This document shows, one piece after another, positions 10,051 to 18,671 of a stretch of 64,000 nucleotides of DNA. The notes beneath the pieces are model-generated. The model saw only the letters and a program-made list of their open reading frames with translations. It was not told the origin of the DNA and made no database searches. Location of the stretch: contig JAFMYY010000003.1 of the NCBI GenBank assembly GCA_017948555.1, forward strand, positions 239,682 through 303,681, in the 5' to 3' direction. The position numbers were made by a program, and so were the translations under genes. Position 1 is the stretch's first letter. Every line of letters begins with the position of its first letter. This stretch comes from Cesiribacteraceae bacterium YIM B00369. Its GTDB lineage: Bacteria > Bacteroidota > Bacteroidia > Cytophagales > Cyclobacteriaceae.

Positions 10051-12252
10051 ATGAACAGGCAGACAAGGGAAATACAGTATTTTTTATTCAGTCAGTATTT
10101 TACAGACGGGATACGGATTACCGTGGCTGTTTTACTTCCTGCCCTGCTCTCCACCCTTATTGGCCAGCTCGAAATTGGTTTGGCAGTATCGATAGGCGCT
10201 TTTGGGGCCAGCCTCACTGAAAGCCCCGGCCCTCTGAGCCACAGACGAAACGGCATCTTGCTCTTTGCCGCTTTTAGCTTTTTTGTTACCTTCCTTACCG
10301 AAGCAGCAAGAGGCAATCCCCTTATGATGGGACCGGTCATTCTGCTGTTCAGCTTTTTCTTCTCCATGTTAACGGTTTACGGAAACCGGGCTGCCTCCAT
10401 CGGCACCGCCACACTACTAATGATGGTGCTGAATATCAGCGACGATTTCGGGCCGGAACAGGCTTTTTTATCTCCTTTCCTGATCGCAGGGGGCTCATTG
10501 TGGTTTTTAGGAACGAGCCTTTTATTCTCCCGCATAGTACCTTATCTCCCTGCCCAGCAGGCACTGGGGGAGTGCATTCATGAGATATCTCTCTTCTTAC
10601 GTCTGAAAGCAGAGTTTTACAGCCCCTCCACCAGCCTGGACGAAGATTATGCCCGTGTGGTAAACCAGCAGATGGTGGTAAGTGAAAAGCAGGATGCCGC
10701 CCGTGAGCTTTTACTTAAGAGCCGCCTGATCGTAAAAGAATCAACAGGCACCAGCCGCACTCTGCTCCTTATTTTCAGCGACCTGGTGGATCTTTATGAA
10801 CAAATGATGAAGATCCATTATGATTATGCCTCGCTCAGGGAGCGCTTTGGCAAAACAGGAATTCTGGATGAAATAAAAGAGCTCATACTGCAAATAGCCG
10901 ATGAGCTGGATACTATTGGTTTTGCCATTCAATCAGGCACCCAATACAGGCCTCATTCAGACCTTATAAAGAGCCTTGACCATTTAAGCAGCAGAATTGA
11001 GGCATCAGGAGGAAATGAAAAAGAAGGCAGCAATCTGGCACTGAAAAAAATCCTCGGGAACATCAGGAATCTTATTAAAAGAGTAAATGATATCGGCCAG
11101 AATTATGGAAGCCAGTCTCAGGCGCAGGCTAAGAACCCGAAAAAGCTAAGTTATTCCAGGTTTGTCTCTCACCAGGATTATTCTCCTAAAATCCTGCGCG
11201 ATAACCTGAGTTTGCGGTCTGTCAGCTTTAAGCATGCCACAAGAATGGCTGTTGCCTGCATACTGGGGTACACCTTAACCAAGTTCCTGTCAAACGGAGC
11301 GCATAGTTACTGGGTATTGCTAACCATTATTTTCATTCTTAAACCCGGCTTCAGCTTAACCAAACAAAGAAATTACGAGCGCCTGACGGGTACACTTATC
11401 GGAGGTGTTATCGGAATTTTAACCTTAATATTTCTGCCTGACCTGAGGGTGCAGTTTGTACTGCTTATTATTTTCATGATTGGCTCCTACAGCTTTTTAC
11501 GGACAAATTATACGCTGTTTGTTTCCTGTATTACCCCTGTGGTAATTATTGTAATGAACCTGGTTGGTGCAGGAAGCCTTGGAATAGTGTATGAACGGGT
11601 AGTGGATACTGCAATGGCCTGTGCCATAGGTTTTGCCGTAAATTACCTTGTGTTCCCCAGCTGGGAGTCTGAAAAATTGCAGAACTATATAAAAGAAATG
11701 ATAAAAGCCAATGCCGGGTACTTACAAAAGTTATCCGACAGCCTGGCTGGTAAAATAGCAGAGCCGGATGATTACAGGCTTGCCAGAAAAAGTGTTTTTG
11801 TGAGTTCTGCCAACCTTTCGGCTGCTTTTCAAAGAATGACCACCGAACCCAAAAACAGGCAACGAAATACAAGAGAGGTGCATCAGCTGGTGGTGCTGAA
11901 TCACATCTTATCTTCCTACATAGCCACTATTGCATCGGGTTTACAGGGCAGGGAACAGCAGGTTTACCCGGCTGTTTACCAGCACATGGCGGAGCAGGCT
12001 TTAAAAACCCTTGACAACTGCATCCAAAACCTGGAGGGGCCTTATACTGCAACACCGGCACAGGGGCACCTGGAAGAAGGCTTTGAGGAGCAACGCAAAA
12101 AGGACTGGAACGAAGATGAGCTTTTACTTTATGAACAATTAGGATATATGCTCAAAATATGTACCGACATTTATAAAGTAACCGATACTTTCCTGCATTC
12201 CCCTCCTGCTCCTGCACAAAAGAAAAAGGCAGTGCAGGAATCTTTAAGCTAA
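10051..12252 (+). CDS. FUSC-family (YccS/YhfK-like) inner-membrane protein
   Basis: Predicted inner-membrane protein of 733 residues related to the FUSC family, which includes fusaric-acid resistance and aromatic-acid efflux proteins and the uncharacterised YccS/YhfK group. Two hydrophobic blocks are visible, at about residues 20-175 (LPALLSTLIGQLEIGLAVSIG onward) and 390-530 (ACILGYTLTKFLSNGAHSYW, GTLIGGVIGILTLIF). They are separated and followed by soluble helical regions. The second block with its YWVLLTIIFILKPGF segment is the FUSC signature. It stands alone on the plus strand between the HTCS locus and a convergent pectate lyase. Nothing links it to glycan use directly. Export of a phenolic acid freed from plant cell wall is conceivable but unsupported. 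Confidence 0.85.
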   Translation: MNRQTREIQYFLFSQYFTDGIRITVAVLLPALLSTLIGQLEIGLAVSIGAFGASLTESPGPLSHRRNGILLFAAFSFFVTFLTEAARGNPLMMGPVILLFSFFFSMLTVYGNRAASIGTATLLMMVLNISDDFGPEQAFLSPFLIAGGSLWFLGTSLLFSRIVPYLPAQQALGECIHEISLFLRLKAEFYSPSTSLDEDYARVVNQQMVVSEKQDAARELLLKSRLIVKESTGTSRTLLLIFSDLVDLYEQMMKIHYDYASLRERFGKTGILDEIKELILQIADELDTIGFAIQSGTQYRPHSDLIKSLDHLSSRIEASGGNEKEGSNLALKKILGNIRNLIKRVNDIGQNYGSQSQAQAKNPKKLSYSRFVSHQDYSPKILRDNLSLRSVSFKHATRMAVACILGYTLTKFLSNGAHSYWVLLTIIFILKPGFSLTKQRNYERLTGTLIGGVIGILTLIFLPDLRVQFVLLIIFMIGSYSFLRTNYTLFVSCITPVVIIVMNLVGAGSLGIVYERVVDTAMACAIGFAVNYLVFPSWESEKLQNYIKEMIKANAGYLQKLSDSLAGKIAEPDDYRLARKSVFVSSANLSAAFQRMTTEPKNRQRNTREVHQLVVLNHILSSYIATIASGLQGREQQVYPAVYQHMAEQALKTLDNCIQNLEGPYTATPAQGHLEEGFEEQRKKDWNEDELLLYEQLGYMLKICTDIYKVTDTFLHSPPAPAQKKKAVQESLS

Positions 12253-12282
12253 ATGTAAAGCAGAGCATACAACACAAAATAA

Positions 12283-12329
12283 TTCCCGAAGGCTGAATCC
12301 GGTGTTAATGTGGAACCAGCCTCCGGGAA
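12283..12329. terminator. Possible hairpin between convergent genes
   Basis: Arms TTCCCGAAGGCTG (12283-12295) and CAGCCTCCGGGAA (12317-12329) pair with one mismatch around a 21-nt loop. The site lies between the convergent FUSC gene and the pectate lyase gene. No good T-run follows on either strand, so its role as terminator is uncertain. Confidence 0.35.
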
Positions 12330-12422
12330 ATTAAGAGGGTGAATTTGCCGGGCATGAAGAAAATTTAAACAAGCTCTGATCCGCCGAACAAAGAATTCAT
12401 GAGCGACTATCGGGCTATATTG

Positions 12423-14192
12423 TTAATTTTTCACTATTTTGTGCTTTATCACTTTTGTACCATCCTCTATTACAAGCATATAGAAACCGGAACCCAATGA
12501 TTTTAAATCCAGCACATGATTTCTTCCGGCAAAATCTGAAACAATCACCGCTTTACCAACTGCATCTATAAGTTTAACATTTACACCATTTTCAGATTCT
12601 GAAGCAATGGAAATATTCAAAACAGCTGAGGCCGGATTAGGGTAAACCTTCACCTCTCCCTTCCCATTACTCTCAATTACTTTCAGATCTTCGCTTCGGT
12701 TTGAAAAGGCAATGTTTGACCCTGAAACAGGAACCAACTCCCACTGTGCATTCGCATGAGTTGTATTGGGCCATTGACCTGCGGCTGCACCATTAGTGGT
12801 CCGTCCCATCCCATCCAGATACAATCCTGTGCCCCTGTTTTGAATCCTGTAATAACTGCCGCTGTACTGCTGCACACTCCATTGTGAATTTACATGTGTT
12901 GTGCCTGTCCACTGGCCAACATCAGCACCACTTTCGGTTCGTCCCATACCATCAAGAAACAAACCTGTACCTCTGTTCCGGAACTGATAATAACTTCCCG
13001 TACTAATCATTTCCCACTGCGCATTCACATGAGTTGTATTAGCATACTGGCCACTGGCACTGCCGTTTGCCGGCAGGCCCATACCATCAATAAATAATCC
13101 TGTACCTCTGTTTCGTAGCTGATAATAAGTGGATGAACCTCCATCGCCGCCACTGTTTATTTTACCAACACCGGCATTGGCCTGCACATGGGCCGGCACA
13201 TCATCTACATTTAAAGCTGTGTAGCTGTAAGAAGGAGACCAGGCTACACTACTCACCTGACCTTCAAAGCTATTAGGGCTGCAACTAACGAATTTATTCC
13301 CCACATTCCTGATCTGGCCTGTACTGGTAATAAGATCACTTGGCCGCTTTGAGCTGTAGAAATAATTCCGCTCTGCATAAACTCTGGCATTATGGCCTAA
13401 TCCAATTCCATAATTACCAATATTTGAATAATAATTATTCAGCATATGAACCTGACCGAAACGAACCCTGGGATTTCTTGATTCAGTTCCCTGGAACCAG
13501 TTGTAGGCATAAGTTATCCTGTAATTCCCGGTATCCGAATCGCTGGCACCTACCAGCATGGTCTTTTTACCATTTTTAAAAACGCAGTAAGATACCGTTA
13601 CATAATCAGAACCGTTTTTAATATCCAGCTGACCATCATAGGCTAAGCTTGTGGTATGATGGTTGGAGAAGGTACAGTGGTCGATCCACACCCTTGAAGA
13701 ACCGGACTGAATTACAAGGTTATCATATTCTGCATTAGAGGCAGTACAGTTTGATGGCTGCCCTCCCTCTGTGGGGGATTCACACTCCCAGTTCGGGTCC
13801 CTTGCATCTTCGAAACTAATATTCCGGATAATTACGTTCGACTTACCGCTTATTTTTACTCCTCCATGTAAAAGCCTGGCATTACTTCCAAGGCCAATAA
13901 TGGTGGTATTAGAACCTATGGAGGCCATATTAGCAATACCAAGATCAATGGTTCCGCTAATTTGTACAACCTTGGCATTATCGCCTGAAACTGCGGAACG
14001 AAATGCTGAATTGGTGGAAACAGTGACAGGTGAGGCCGATCCTCCGCCGGTTACACCACTGCCCCACCCAAACGAACTGTTTACAAGCGCCTGGGCATTA
14101 GCCTGAGCTGCATAAAAAGTAAACACCATAAAAAGAAGAGCAGCAGCAAAGAATCTGCCACTCCTGAAAGAGGTAAAAATTGTTTTTTCCAT
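12423..14192 (-). CDS. T9SS-secreted pectate lyase (PL1) with ricin-type beta-trefoil
   Basis: Extracellular endo-lyase predicted to cleave polygalacturonate by beta-elimination, 589 residues. Order: signal peptide (LFMVFTFYAAQANAQ), PL1 beta-helix about 35-325 with WIDHCTFSNH, a YDGQLDIKNG block and the RNPRVRFG segment holding the likely catalytic arginine, three tandem about 40-residue QFRNRGTGLFLDGMG units forming a ricin/CBM13-like trefoil (about 354-490), and a T9SS type A sorting domain from KVYPNPASAVLNI to the C-terminal KHKIVKN. The trefoil suggests binding to a galactose-rich side chain or similar sugar; that is inference. Its promoter carries a LacI-type operator at 14389-14400. 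It is convergent with the FUSC gene and divergent from uxaA. Confidence 0.95.
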   Translation of the reverse strand: MEKTIFTSFRSGRFFAAALLFMVFTFYAAQANAQALVNSSFGWGSGVTGGGSASPVTVSTNSAFRSAVSGDNAKVVQISGTIDLGIANMASIGSNTTIIGLGSNARLLHGGVKISGKSNVIIRNISFEDARDPNWECESPTEGGQPSNCTASNAEYDNLVIQSGSSRVWIDHCTFSNHHTTSLAYDGQLDIKNGSDYVTVSYCVFKNGKKTMLVGASDSDTGNYRITYAYNWFQGTESRNPRVRFGQVHMLNNYYSNIGNYGIGLGHNARVYAERNYFYSSKRPSDLITSTGQIRNVGNKFVSCSPNSFEGQVSSVAWSPSYSYTALNVDDVPAHVQANAGVGKINSGGDGGSSTYYQLRNRGTGLFIDGMGLPANGSASGQYANTTHVNAQWEMISTGSYYQFRNRGTGLFLDGMGRTESGADVGQWTGTTHVNSQWSVQQYSGSYYRIQNRGTGLYLDGMGRTTNGAAAGQWPNTTHANAQWELVPVSGSNIAFSNRSEDLKVIESNGKGEVKVYPNPASAVLNISIASESENGVNVKLIDAVGKAVIVSDFAGRNHVLDLKSLGSGFYMLVIEDGTKVIKHKIVKN

Positions 14193-14388
14193 GATAAAGA
14201 TTAATTGGTTTTGTTGGTTGTTATTGAATAAAAAATCTACGGGATAATTTCTTTACGTTTCTGTTACCGCCAGTGTAAACACAGGTGAATCCGGTATTAA
14301 GTATAATAAATTCAGCACTGTTACCTCAAAAAAATAAGTACTCAAAAAACAGCAGTGGCTGTGGAAAAAAAAAGCATTGTCACATCAT

Positions 14389-14431
14389 GCAATCGTTTGC
14401 TAATTAATGGTTTCCGGAATTAATAAACAAG
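14389..14431 (-). promoter_or_regulatory. Promoter plus LacI-type operator for the ricin-domain pectate lyase
   Basis: Read on the minus strand: TTG at 14430-14428, a 21-nt spacer, TAATTA at 14406-14401, then directly the operator core GCAAACGATTGC (14400-14389). The start codon is about 196 bp downstream, leaving a long leader. It matches the module of the other two T9SS lyases and susC but has a weaker -33 (CTTG) and a 21-nt spacer. The operator would cover the transcription start, as expected for repression. Confidence 0.7.
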
Positions 14432-14709
14432 CACCTGCAAAGATAAATTTAGAAAAACCGCTCATCCTGACAAGCTTATATACCCGGGGCATCCGGGAAT
14501 ATATGCCTCCGGCACAGAATTGCTTAAAGTATTTAAGTATTGTTAACCTCAACCGGAAAACTTCACATTTTCCGGCGAGAATAGAAAAACTATCTTTAAG
14601 ATGCATCTGTCAGTGAGGTATGAGACCAGGAATCTGCCTTTTTCAGTTCTTCTACTGATTTTTTTTTACGAATAAGTTGACAATTCTTTATAATTCGTTA
14701 TATTATTAT

Positions 14710-14730
14710 TAAATTTGCGCAATCGATTGC
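14710..14730 (+). promoter_or_regulatory. -7 box plus LacI-type operator for uxaA
   Basis: TAAATTTG at 14710-14717 matches the Bacteroidota -7 consensus TAnnTTTG exactly. The perfect palindrome GCAATCGATTGC follows at 14719-14730, 18 bp before the ATG. The operator would overlap the transcription start. No TTTG sits at the normal -33 distance. A TTGACA at 14677-14682 is present further upstream. Confidence 0.75.
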
Positions 14731-14748
14731 ACATTAACCCTTATTGCT

Positions 14749-16395
14749 ATGGCAAAAAAGATTCTGAAAATACATCCTAAAGACAACGTACTGGTTGCTT
14801 TAACCGACCTCAATGCAGGAGAAACGGTGGAATTTGAAGGAAATTCCATTACTTTAAAAGATAACGTACCTGCCAAACATAAATTTACTGAATCTGATCT
14901 GGCACCGGAACAACCTATTCTGATGTACGGATCCCTTGTAGGCAAGGCAGTAAGCCCGATTCCAACCGGCTGTATCCTTACCACCCAAAATGTGAAACAC
15001 CAGGCGAATTCCTTCTCCGGCAAAACCGGAACTTTCAACTGGACAGGACCTGATGTTTCCAAATGGAAAGACAGGACTTTTATGGGCTACCACCGTGAGG
15101 ACGGACAAGTTGGCACCGCCAATAACTGGCTTGTAATCCCTATGGTATTCTGCGAAAACAGAAATGTAAACACCATCCGCCAGGCATTTATAGATGAGCT
15201 TGGCTTCGGCCATCAGGACATTTACAAGTCTTATGTGAGCCAGATGGTGGAGCTTTTCCAGGCCGGAAAAACAGATGAAATAGAAAAGCTTTCCCTGCAA
15301 AGCCAGCTGGAAAGCAGCCGGAAGCGCATATTTAATAATATCGACGGCATTAAATTCCTTACCCACGAAGGTGGCTGCGGCGGCATTCGCCAGGACTCTG
15401 AAGCGCTGTGTGCCCTTTTAGCCGGATATATTCACCACCCTAACGTGGCTGGTGCTACTATTCTCAGCCTTGGCTGCCAGAATGCCCAGGTAAGCATCCT
15501 TGAAGAAAAGCTGAGAAAATTAAATCCCGGCTTCTCTAAACCACTTATTGTACTGGAGCAGCAAAAAGAAGGAACTGAACAGGAATTACTTTCACAGGCA
15601 ATCCGGAAGACCTTCCTTGCCATGGTGGAGGCCGACAAACAGGAGCGCAAGCCTGCTCCGCTCAGCAAGCTTACTATCGGGCTTGAGTGTGGCGGATCAG
15701 ATGGTTTCTCAGGCATATCTGCCAACCCTTCAGTAGGTCATGTATCTGACCTTATTGTAGCCCTTGGCGGTAAGTCTATTCTCTCTGAATTCCCTGAGCT
15801 TTGCGGTGTGGAGCAGGAGCTTATTAACCGTTGTGTGGATGACAAAGCAGCTGAAAGATTTGCCGGCCTGATGCGTGCCTATTCCAATGCTGCTGAAGCA
15901 GCAGGCTCCGGCTTTGACATGAACCCAAGCCCGGGCAACATCAAAGACGGTCTGATAACAGACGCTATTAAATCTGCCGGTGCCGCTAAAAAAGGAGGTA
16001 CCTCTCCTGTAGTGGATGTACTGGATTATGGCGAGTATACTACAAAACCAGGTCTTAACCTGCTTTGTACCCCTGGCAACGATGTGGAAAGCACCACTGC
16101 CATGGTTGGCTCAGGCGCTAACGTTGTGCTGTTTACCACCGGCCTTGGCACTCCAACAGGTAACCCTGTTGCCCCGGTACTTAAAGTATCTTCTAACACT
16201 AAACTGGCTCAGCGCATGCCCGATATTATTGATATTGACACGGGAGCTGTTATTGCCGGAGAAAAAACCATTGAACAAATGGGTGAGCTGATGCTGGAGC
16301 ATATTATTGGAGTTGCCAGCGGAGAAATCCCATGCAAAGCCAACCAACTGGGCCAGGAAGACTTTATTCCATGGAAAAGAGGAGTGTCTTTATAA
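14749..16395 (+). CDS. uxaA: Altronate dehydratase
   Basis: Converts D-altronate to 2-keto-3-deoxy-D-gluconate (KDG) in the cytoplasm, the last step of the isomerase branch of galacturonate catabolism. At 548 residues it is the fused form: an N-terminal SAF domain (about 1-95, starting ILKIHPKDNVLVALTDL) followed by the large UxaA domain with FMGYHREDGQVGTANNW, HEGGCGG (206-212, with a likely metal-ligand cysteine) and LECGGSDGFSGISANPS. It stands apart from the other hexuronate genes, surrounded by minus-strand pectinases, with its own LacI-operator promoter. It ends at a strong bidirectional terminator. Confidence 0.97.
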   Translation: MAKKILKIHPKDNVLVALTDLNAGETVEFEGNSITLKDNVPAKHKFTESDLAPEQPILMYGSLVGKAVSPIPTGCILTTQNVKHQANSFSGKTGTFNWTGPDVSKWKDRTFMGYHREDGQVGTANNWLVIPMVFCENRNVNTIRQAFIDELGFGHQDIYKSYVSQMVELFQAGKTDEIEKLSLQSQLESSRKRIFNNIDGIKFLTHEGGCGGIRQDSEALCALLAGYIHHPNVAGATILSLGCQNAQVSILEEKLRKLNPGFSKPLIVLEQQKEGTEQELLSQAIRKTFLAMVEADKQERKPAPLSKLTIGLECGGSDGFSGISANPSVGHVSDLIVALGGKSILSEFPELCGVEQELINRCVDDKAAERFAGLMRAYSNAAEAAGSGFDMNPSPGNIKDGLITDAIKSAGAAKKGGTSPVVDVLDYGEYTTKPGLNLLCTPGNDVESTTAMVGSGANVVLFTTGLGTPTGNPVAPVLKVSSNTKLAQRMPDIIDIDTGAVIAGEKTIEQMGELMLEHIIGVASGEIPCKANQLGQEDFIPWKRGVSL

Positions 16396-16430
16396 GTAGT
16401 ATTGAGTAGTGAGTAATGGGTATTGAGTAA
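16396..16430. repeat. TATTGAGTAGTGAGTA-type intergenic repeat
   Basis: Directly after the uxaA stop lies a degenerate run of GAGTA units (GTATTGAGTAGTGAGTAATG, then TATTGAGTA). The same style recurs after the stop at 51888 and, in a GAGACGTGAGAC variant, near 57130, 60390, 62420 and 62650. Confidence 0.55.
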
Positions 16431-16456
16431 AAAAAGTACCCGGACATATAAGCAAT

Positions 16457-16499
16457 AAAAAAGGGAGGCTGGTTAAACCAGCCTCCCTTTTTTATTTTT
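16457..16499. terminator. Bidirectional intrinsic terminator
   Basis: A-run, GGGAGGCTGG stem, short loop around TTAAA, complementary CCAGCCTCCC, then T6ATTTTT. The flanking A and T runs make it work in both directions: end of uxaA (plus) and end of the minus-strand operon that finishes with the LamG-like gene. Confidence 0.93.
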
Positions 16500-16505
16500 C
16501 GTAAT

Positions 16506-17174
16506 TTATTCAGCCGCTTCGTGCCGGAACTCAACAGATTTTATAGCTCCGTAAAACCAGGACCTCCTGTCCATTCTCGTGCCTATGGAGGTTTTGCCTG
16601 ATGAACTAACAGGCAGGTATTCAATATTGCCTGACAAAAGCTCTTTGCCATTCACAAAGCCTTTCATCTGCCCGTTTTTGTATGCCAGCCGCATTGTTGC
16701 CCACTCATTTACCGGGAATGTAAGGGTGGAGTCGATCAGCACAAGAGAGGCTGTGCCGGCTTTCATATAAAAATCGGGATACCATTCGTTGCGGTTGTTC
16801 AGCCGCAGTTCCATTAAAATCCTCCGGCTTTCATCCTTTGGATCCTGAATGTGCAGGAAGCGCTGCTCAATGTTTTCAGGATAAGCTCCGTATGGTTTAA
16901 ATACCACCTGAACTGAAAACTCATCTGCCCCCGCCAAAGGGTTAGCATTAACAAGCAGGCCATCGTCTGTACCGTCAAACTCAATAGCCACCTCACCTGC
17001 TTCTGCCTCTCTTACCTCCGGGTCGCCCAATACCTCCACCCTGTTTCCGCCAATGCCGGTAAGGGAATTCATTTCCCATTTCTGAGTATTATTATTTCCA
17101 CAGGCGGAAGTTAAAAGAGAGCCGGCCACTCCAAGAATGGCCAGCCAGCTGTTGGGCTTCAAAATATTTATCAC
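16506..17174 (-). CDS. LamG/concanavalin-type jelly-roll lipoprotein
   Basis: Small predicted lipoprotein of 222 residues. The best start is a GTG at 17174. A signal with lipobox LLTSAC (Cys about 25) is followed by one LamG-like jelly roll (VAIEFDGTDDGLLV, FSVQVVFKPYG, MRLAYKNGQMKGFVNGK, FYGAIKSVEFR). No catalytic domain is visible, so it probably binds glycan or another ligand at the cell surface or in the periplasm. It is the last gene of the minus-strand operon with GH28, VOC, acetylesterase, esterase and PL1, just before the bidirectional terminator. Catalysis by an uncharacterised jelly-roll lyase or hydrolase cannot be excluded. Confidence 0.8.
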   Translation of the reverse strand: MINILKPNSWLAILGVAGSLLTSACGNNNTQKWEMNSLTGIGGNRVEVLGDPEVREAEAGEVAIEFDGTDDGLLVNANPLAGADEFSVQVVFKPYGAYPENIEQRFLHIQDPKDESRRILMELRLNNRNEWYPDFYMKAGTASLVLIDSTLTFPVNEWATMRLAYKNGQMKGFVNGKELLSGNIEYLPVSSSGKTSIGTRMDRRSWFYGAIKSVEFRHEAAE

Positions 17175-17193
17175 AGATCAGTTCCTTTATAAA

Positions 17194-18642
17194 TTACAAT
17201 GTCTCTTCAGGATTAACCTCTTTTCCGTTAATAAAAACATTTTTAAAGGTTACATCCTTTACATTTGAGAATATGAACGGCTCTTTTACACTTTTAATCT
17301 GAACATCAATGAGGCGGATATTCTCTACCGGCGACTGTTCGTAACCTTCAAGAAGCACTCCAACTTTTCCTCCGTTTTCCACCGTCATATTCTTTACTTC
17401 AATATTGCGGACGGCAGGCACATAAGCACCTGAATCTTCGTAAAACATGTTTACTCTTACTACCTGCTCGGCCACCTGCCCCACTTCAATATTTCTAAGA
17501 TAAACATTTTCCACTACTCCTCCCCGCATTGAGCTGGTTTTAATTCTCAGGGCACGGTCCAGGTGCGGACTGTTCATTTTACAATCTTCTGCATATATGT
17601 TACGGGCACCACCGGAAATCTCACTGCCAATTACCACACCTCCATGTCCGTCGGCCATAGAGCAGCCCTGAATTACAATATTCTCACTTGGTACATTAAT
17701 CCTGCGGCCATCGGCATTTCTTCCTGATTTTATGGCAATGCAATCATCGCCTGTATTAAAGAAACAGTTTTTGATCAGCACGTTTTTACAGGATTCCGGA
17801 TCGCAGCCATCCGAGTTTGGTCCCTGGCTTTCCACTGTTACTCCTTCTATGGTTACATTATTACAAAGAACCGGATTAAGAATCCACATAGGAGAATTTA
17901 TAAACGTTACTCCCTGTATCAGAATGTTATTTGTGCGGTACGGTTGCACAAACTGCGGGCGCAGGTAATGGCCCTGTCCAAACTTTCTTTCCTCTACAGG
18001 CACACCATTTTCTGCCATTTCAAAAAGAGCATCTCTGTTTCCTTTATCGCCCTGGTGAGGAGTTCCTTTTTTCCAGCCATAGTTCTCTCTGCCCTTCCAT
18101 GGCCACCAGTTGGTTTCATTCGCCTGTCCGTCAAACACCCCTTCTCCTGTAATGGCTATGTTTTCTTCTTCAAAAGCATATAAAAGAGGGGAGTAATTCA
18201 TCAGCTCAACCCCTTCCCAGCGGGTATAAACAAGTGGCAGGTAATCATCGGGATTGGTGGAGAATAAAACTGTGGCTCCTTTTACAAGGTGAAGGTTTAC
18301 ATTACTTTCAATATAGATTGGTCCGGTAAAGAACTTACCTTCCGGCACCACTACTCTTCCGCCCCCATCCTGGCTGCAGGCTTCAATGGCCTTTTTAAAA
18401 GCCTGTGTATTATCCGTTTTACCATCTCCTTTGGCTCCGTATGCGGTCACATCAAAGTCTTTATCCGGAAATTCCGGCGCTTTAATCTGGTTTAGAATCT
18501 CCTCTACATTATCCCATACATCTGCTTCCGCTGTTGCCTCCTGCCCGTTTGTTTCAGTAGTCGTTGTCTGACTGCCACAGGAAGTTACCAGCAACAATGC
18601 CAGTAATACAAAAGGATTTGTAAAATATCGGTTTAGTATCAT
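17194..18642 (-). CDS. GH28 polygalacturonase-type lipoprotein
   Basis: Hydrolyses alpha-1,4 linkages in homogalacturonan or related pectin chains, 482 residues. A lipobox (LLVTSC) anchors it. The beta-helix starts with FDVTAYGAKGDGKTDNTQAF. GH28 motifs are all present: NSDGCDPESC (NTD-type Asp), GDDCIAIKSG near 297-306 (catalytic Asp pair), GHGGVVIGSE and RIKTS. With the cysteine-containing NSDG and DDC motifs it resembles exo-polygalacturonases. It differs from the two GH28 paralogues at 27190 and 29888, which have NGDG. It is followed after 19 bp by the LamG-like lipoprotein. Confidence 0.95.
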   Translation of the reverse strand: MILNRYFTNPFVLLALLLVTSCGSQTTTTETNGQEATAEADVWDNVEEILNQIKAPEFPDKDFDVTAYGAKGDGKTDNTQAFKKAIEACSQDGGGRVVVPEGKFFTGPIYIESNVNLHLVKGATVLFSTNPDDYLPLVYTRWEGVELMNYSPLLYAFEEENIAITGEGVFDGQANETNWWPWKGRENYGWKKGTPHQGDKGNRDALFEMAENGVPVEERKFGQGHYLRPQFVQPYRTNNILIQGVTFINSPMWILNPVLCNNVTIEGVTVESQGPNSDGCDPESCKNVLIKNCFFNTGDDCIAIKSGRNADGRRINVPSENIVIQGCSMADGHGGVVIGSEISGGARNIYAEDCKMNSPHLDRALRIKTSSMRGGVVENVYLRNIEVGQVAEQVVRVNMFYEDSGAYVPAVRNIEVKNMTVENGGKVGVLLEGYEQSPVENIRLIDVQIKSVKEPFIFSNVKDVTFKNVFINGKEVNPEETL

Positions 18643-18671
18643 TTTAAAATTTATCTATAGTGAATGTTCAT

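Larger units (their letters stand above)
14193..14748. other. Divergent control region pectate lyase / uxaA
   Basis: 556 bp between the minus-strand pectate lyase and plus-strand uxaA. It holds one LacI-type operator for each side (14389-14400 and 14719-14730), 330 bp apart centre to centre. A 68-69-codon open frame on each strand around 14400-14616 shows no family features, overlaps promoter elements, and is not called. Confidence 0.7.

Noticed and set aside
9804..10220. 138-codon frame between HTCS and the FUSC gene
   Set aside because: It overlaps the start of the FUSC gene in another frame and has no family features or plausible composition.
14400..14616. 68-69-codon frames on both strands between the lyase and uxaA
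   Set aside because: Cysteine/arginine-rich, no homologue recognised, and they overlap the operator promoter of the lyase.
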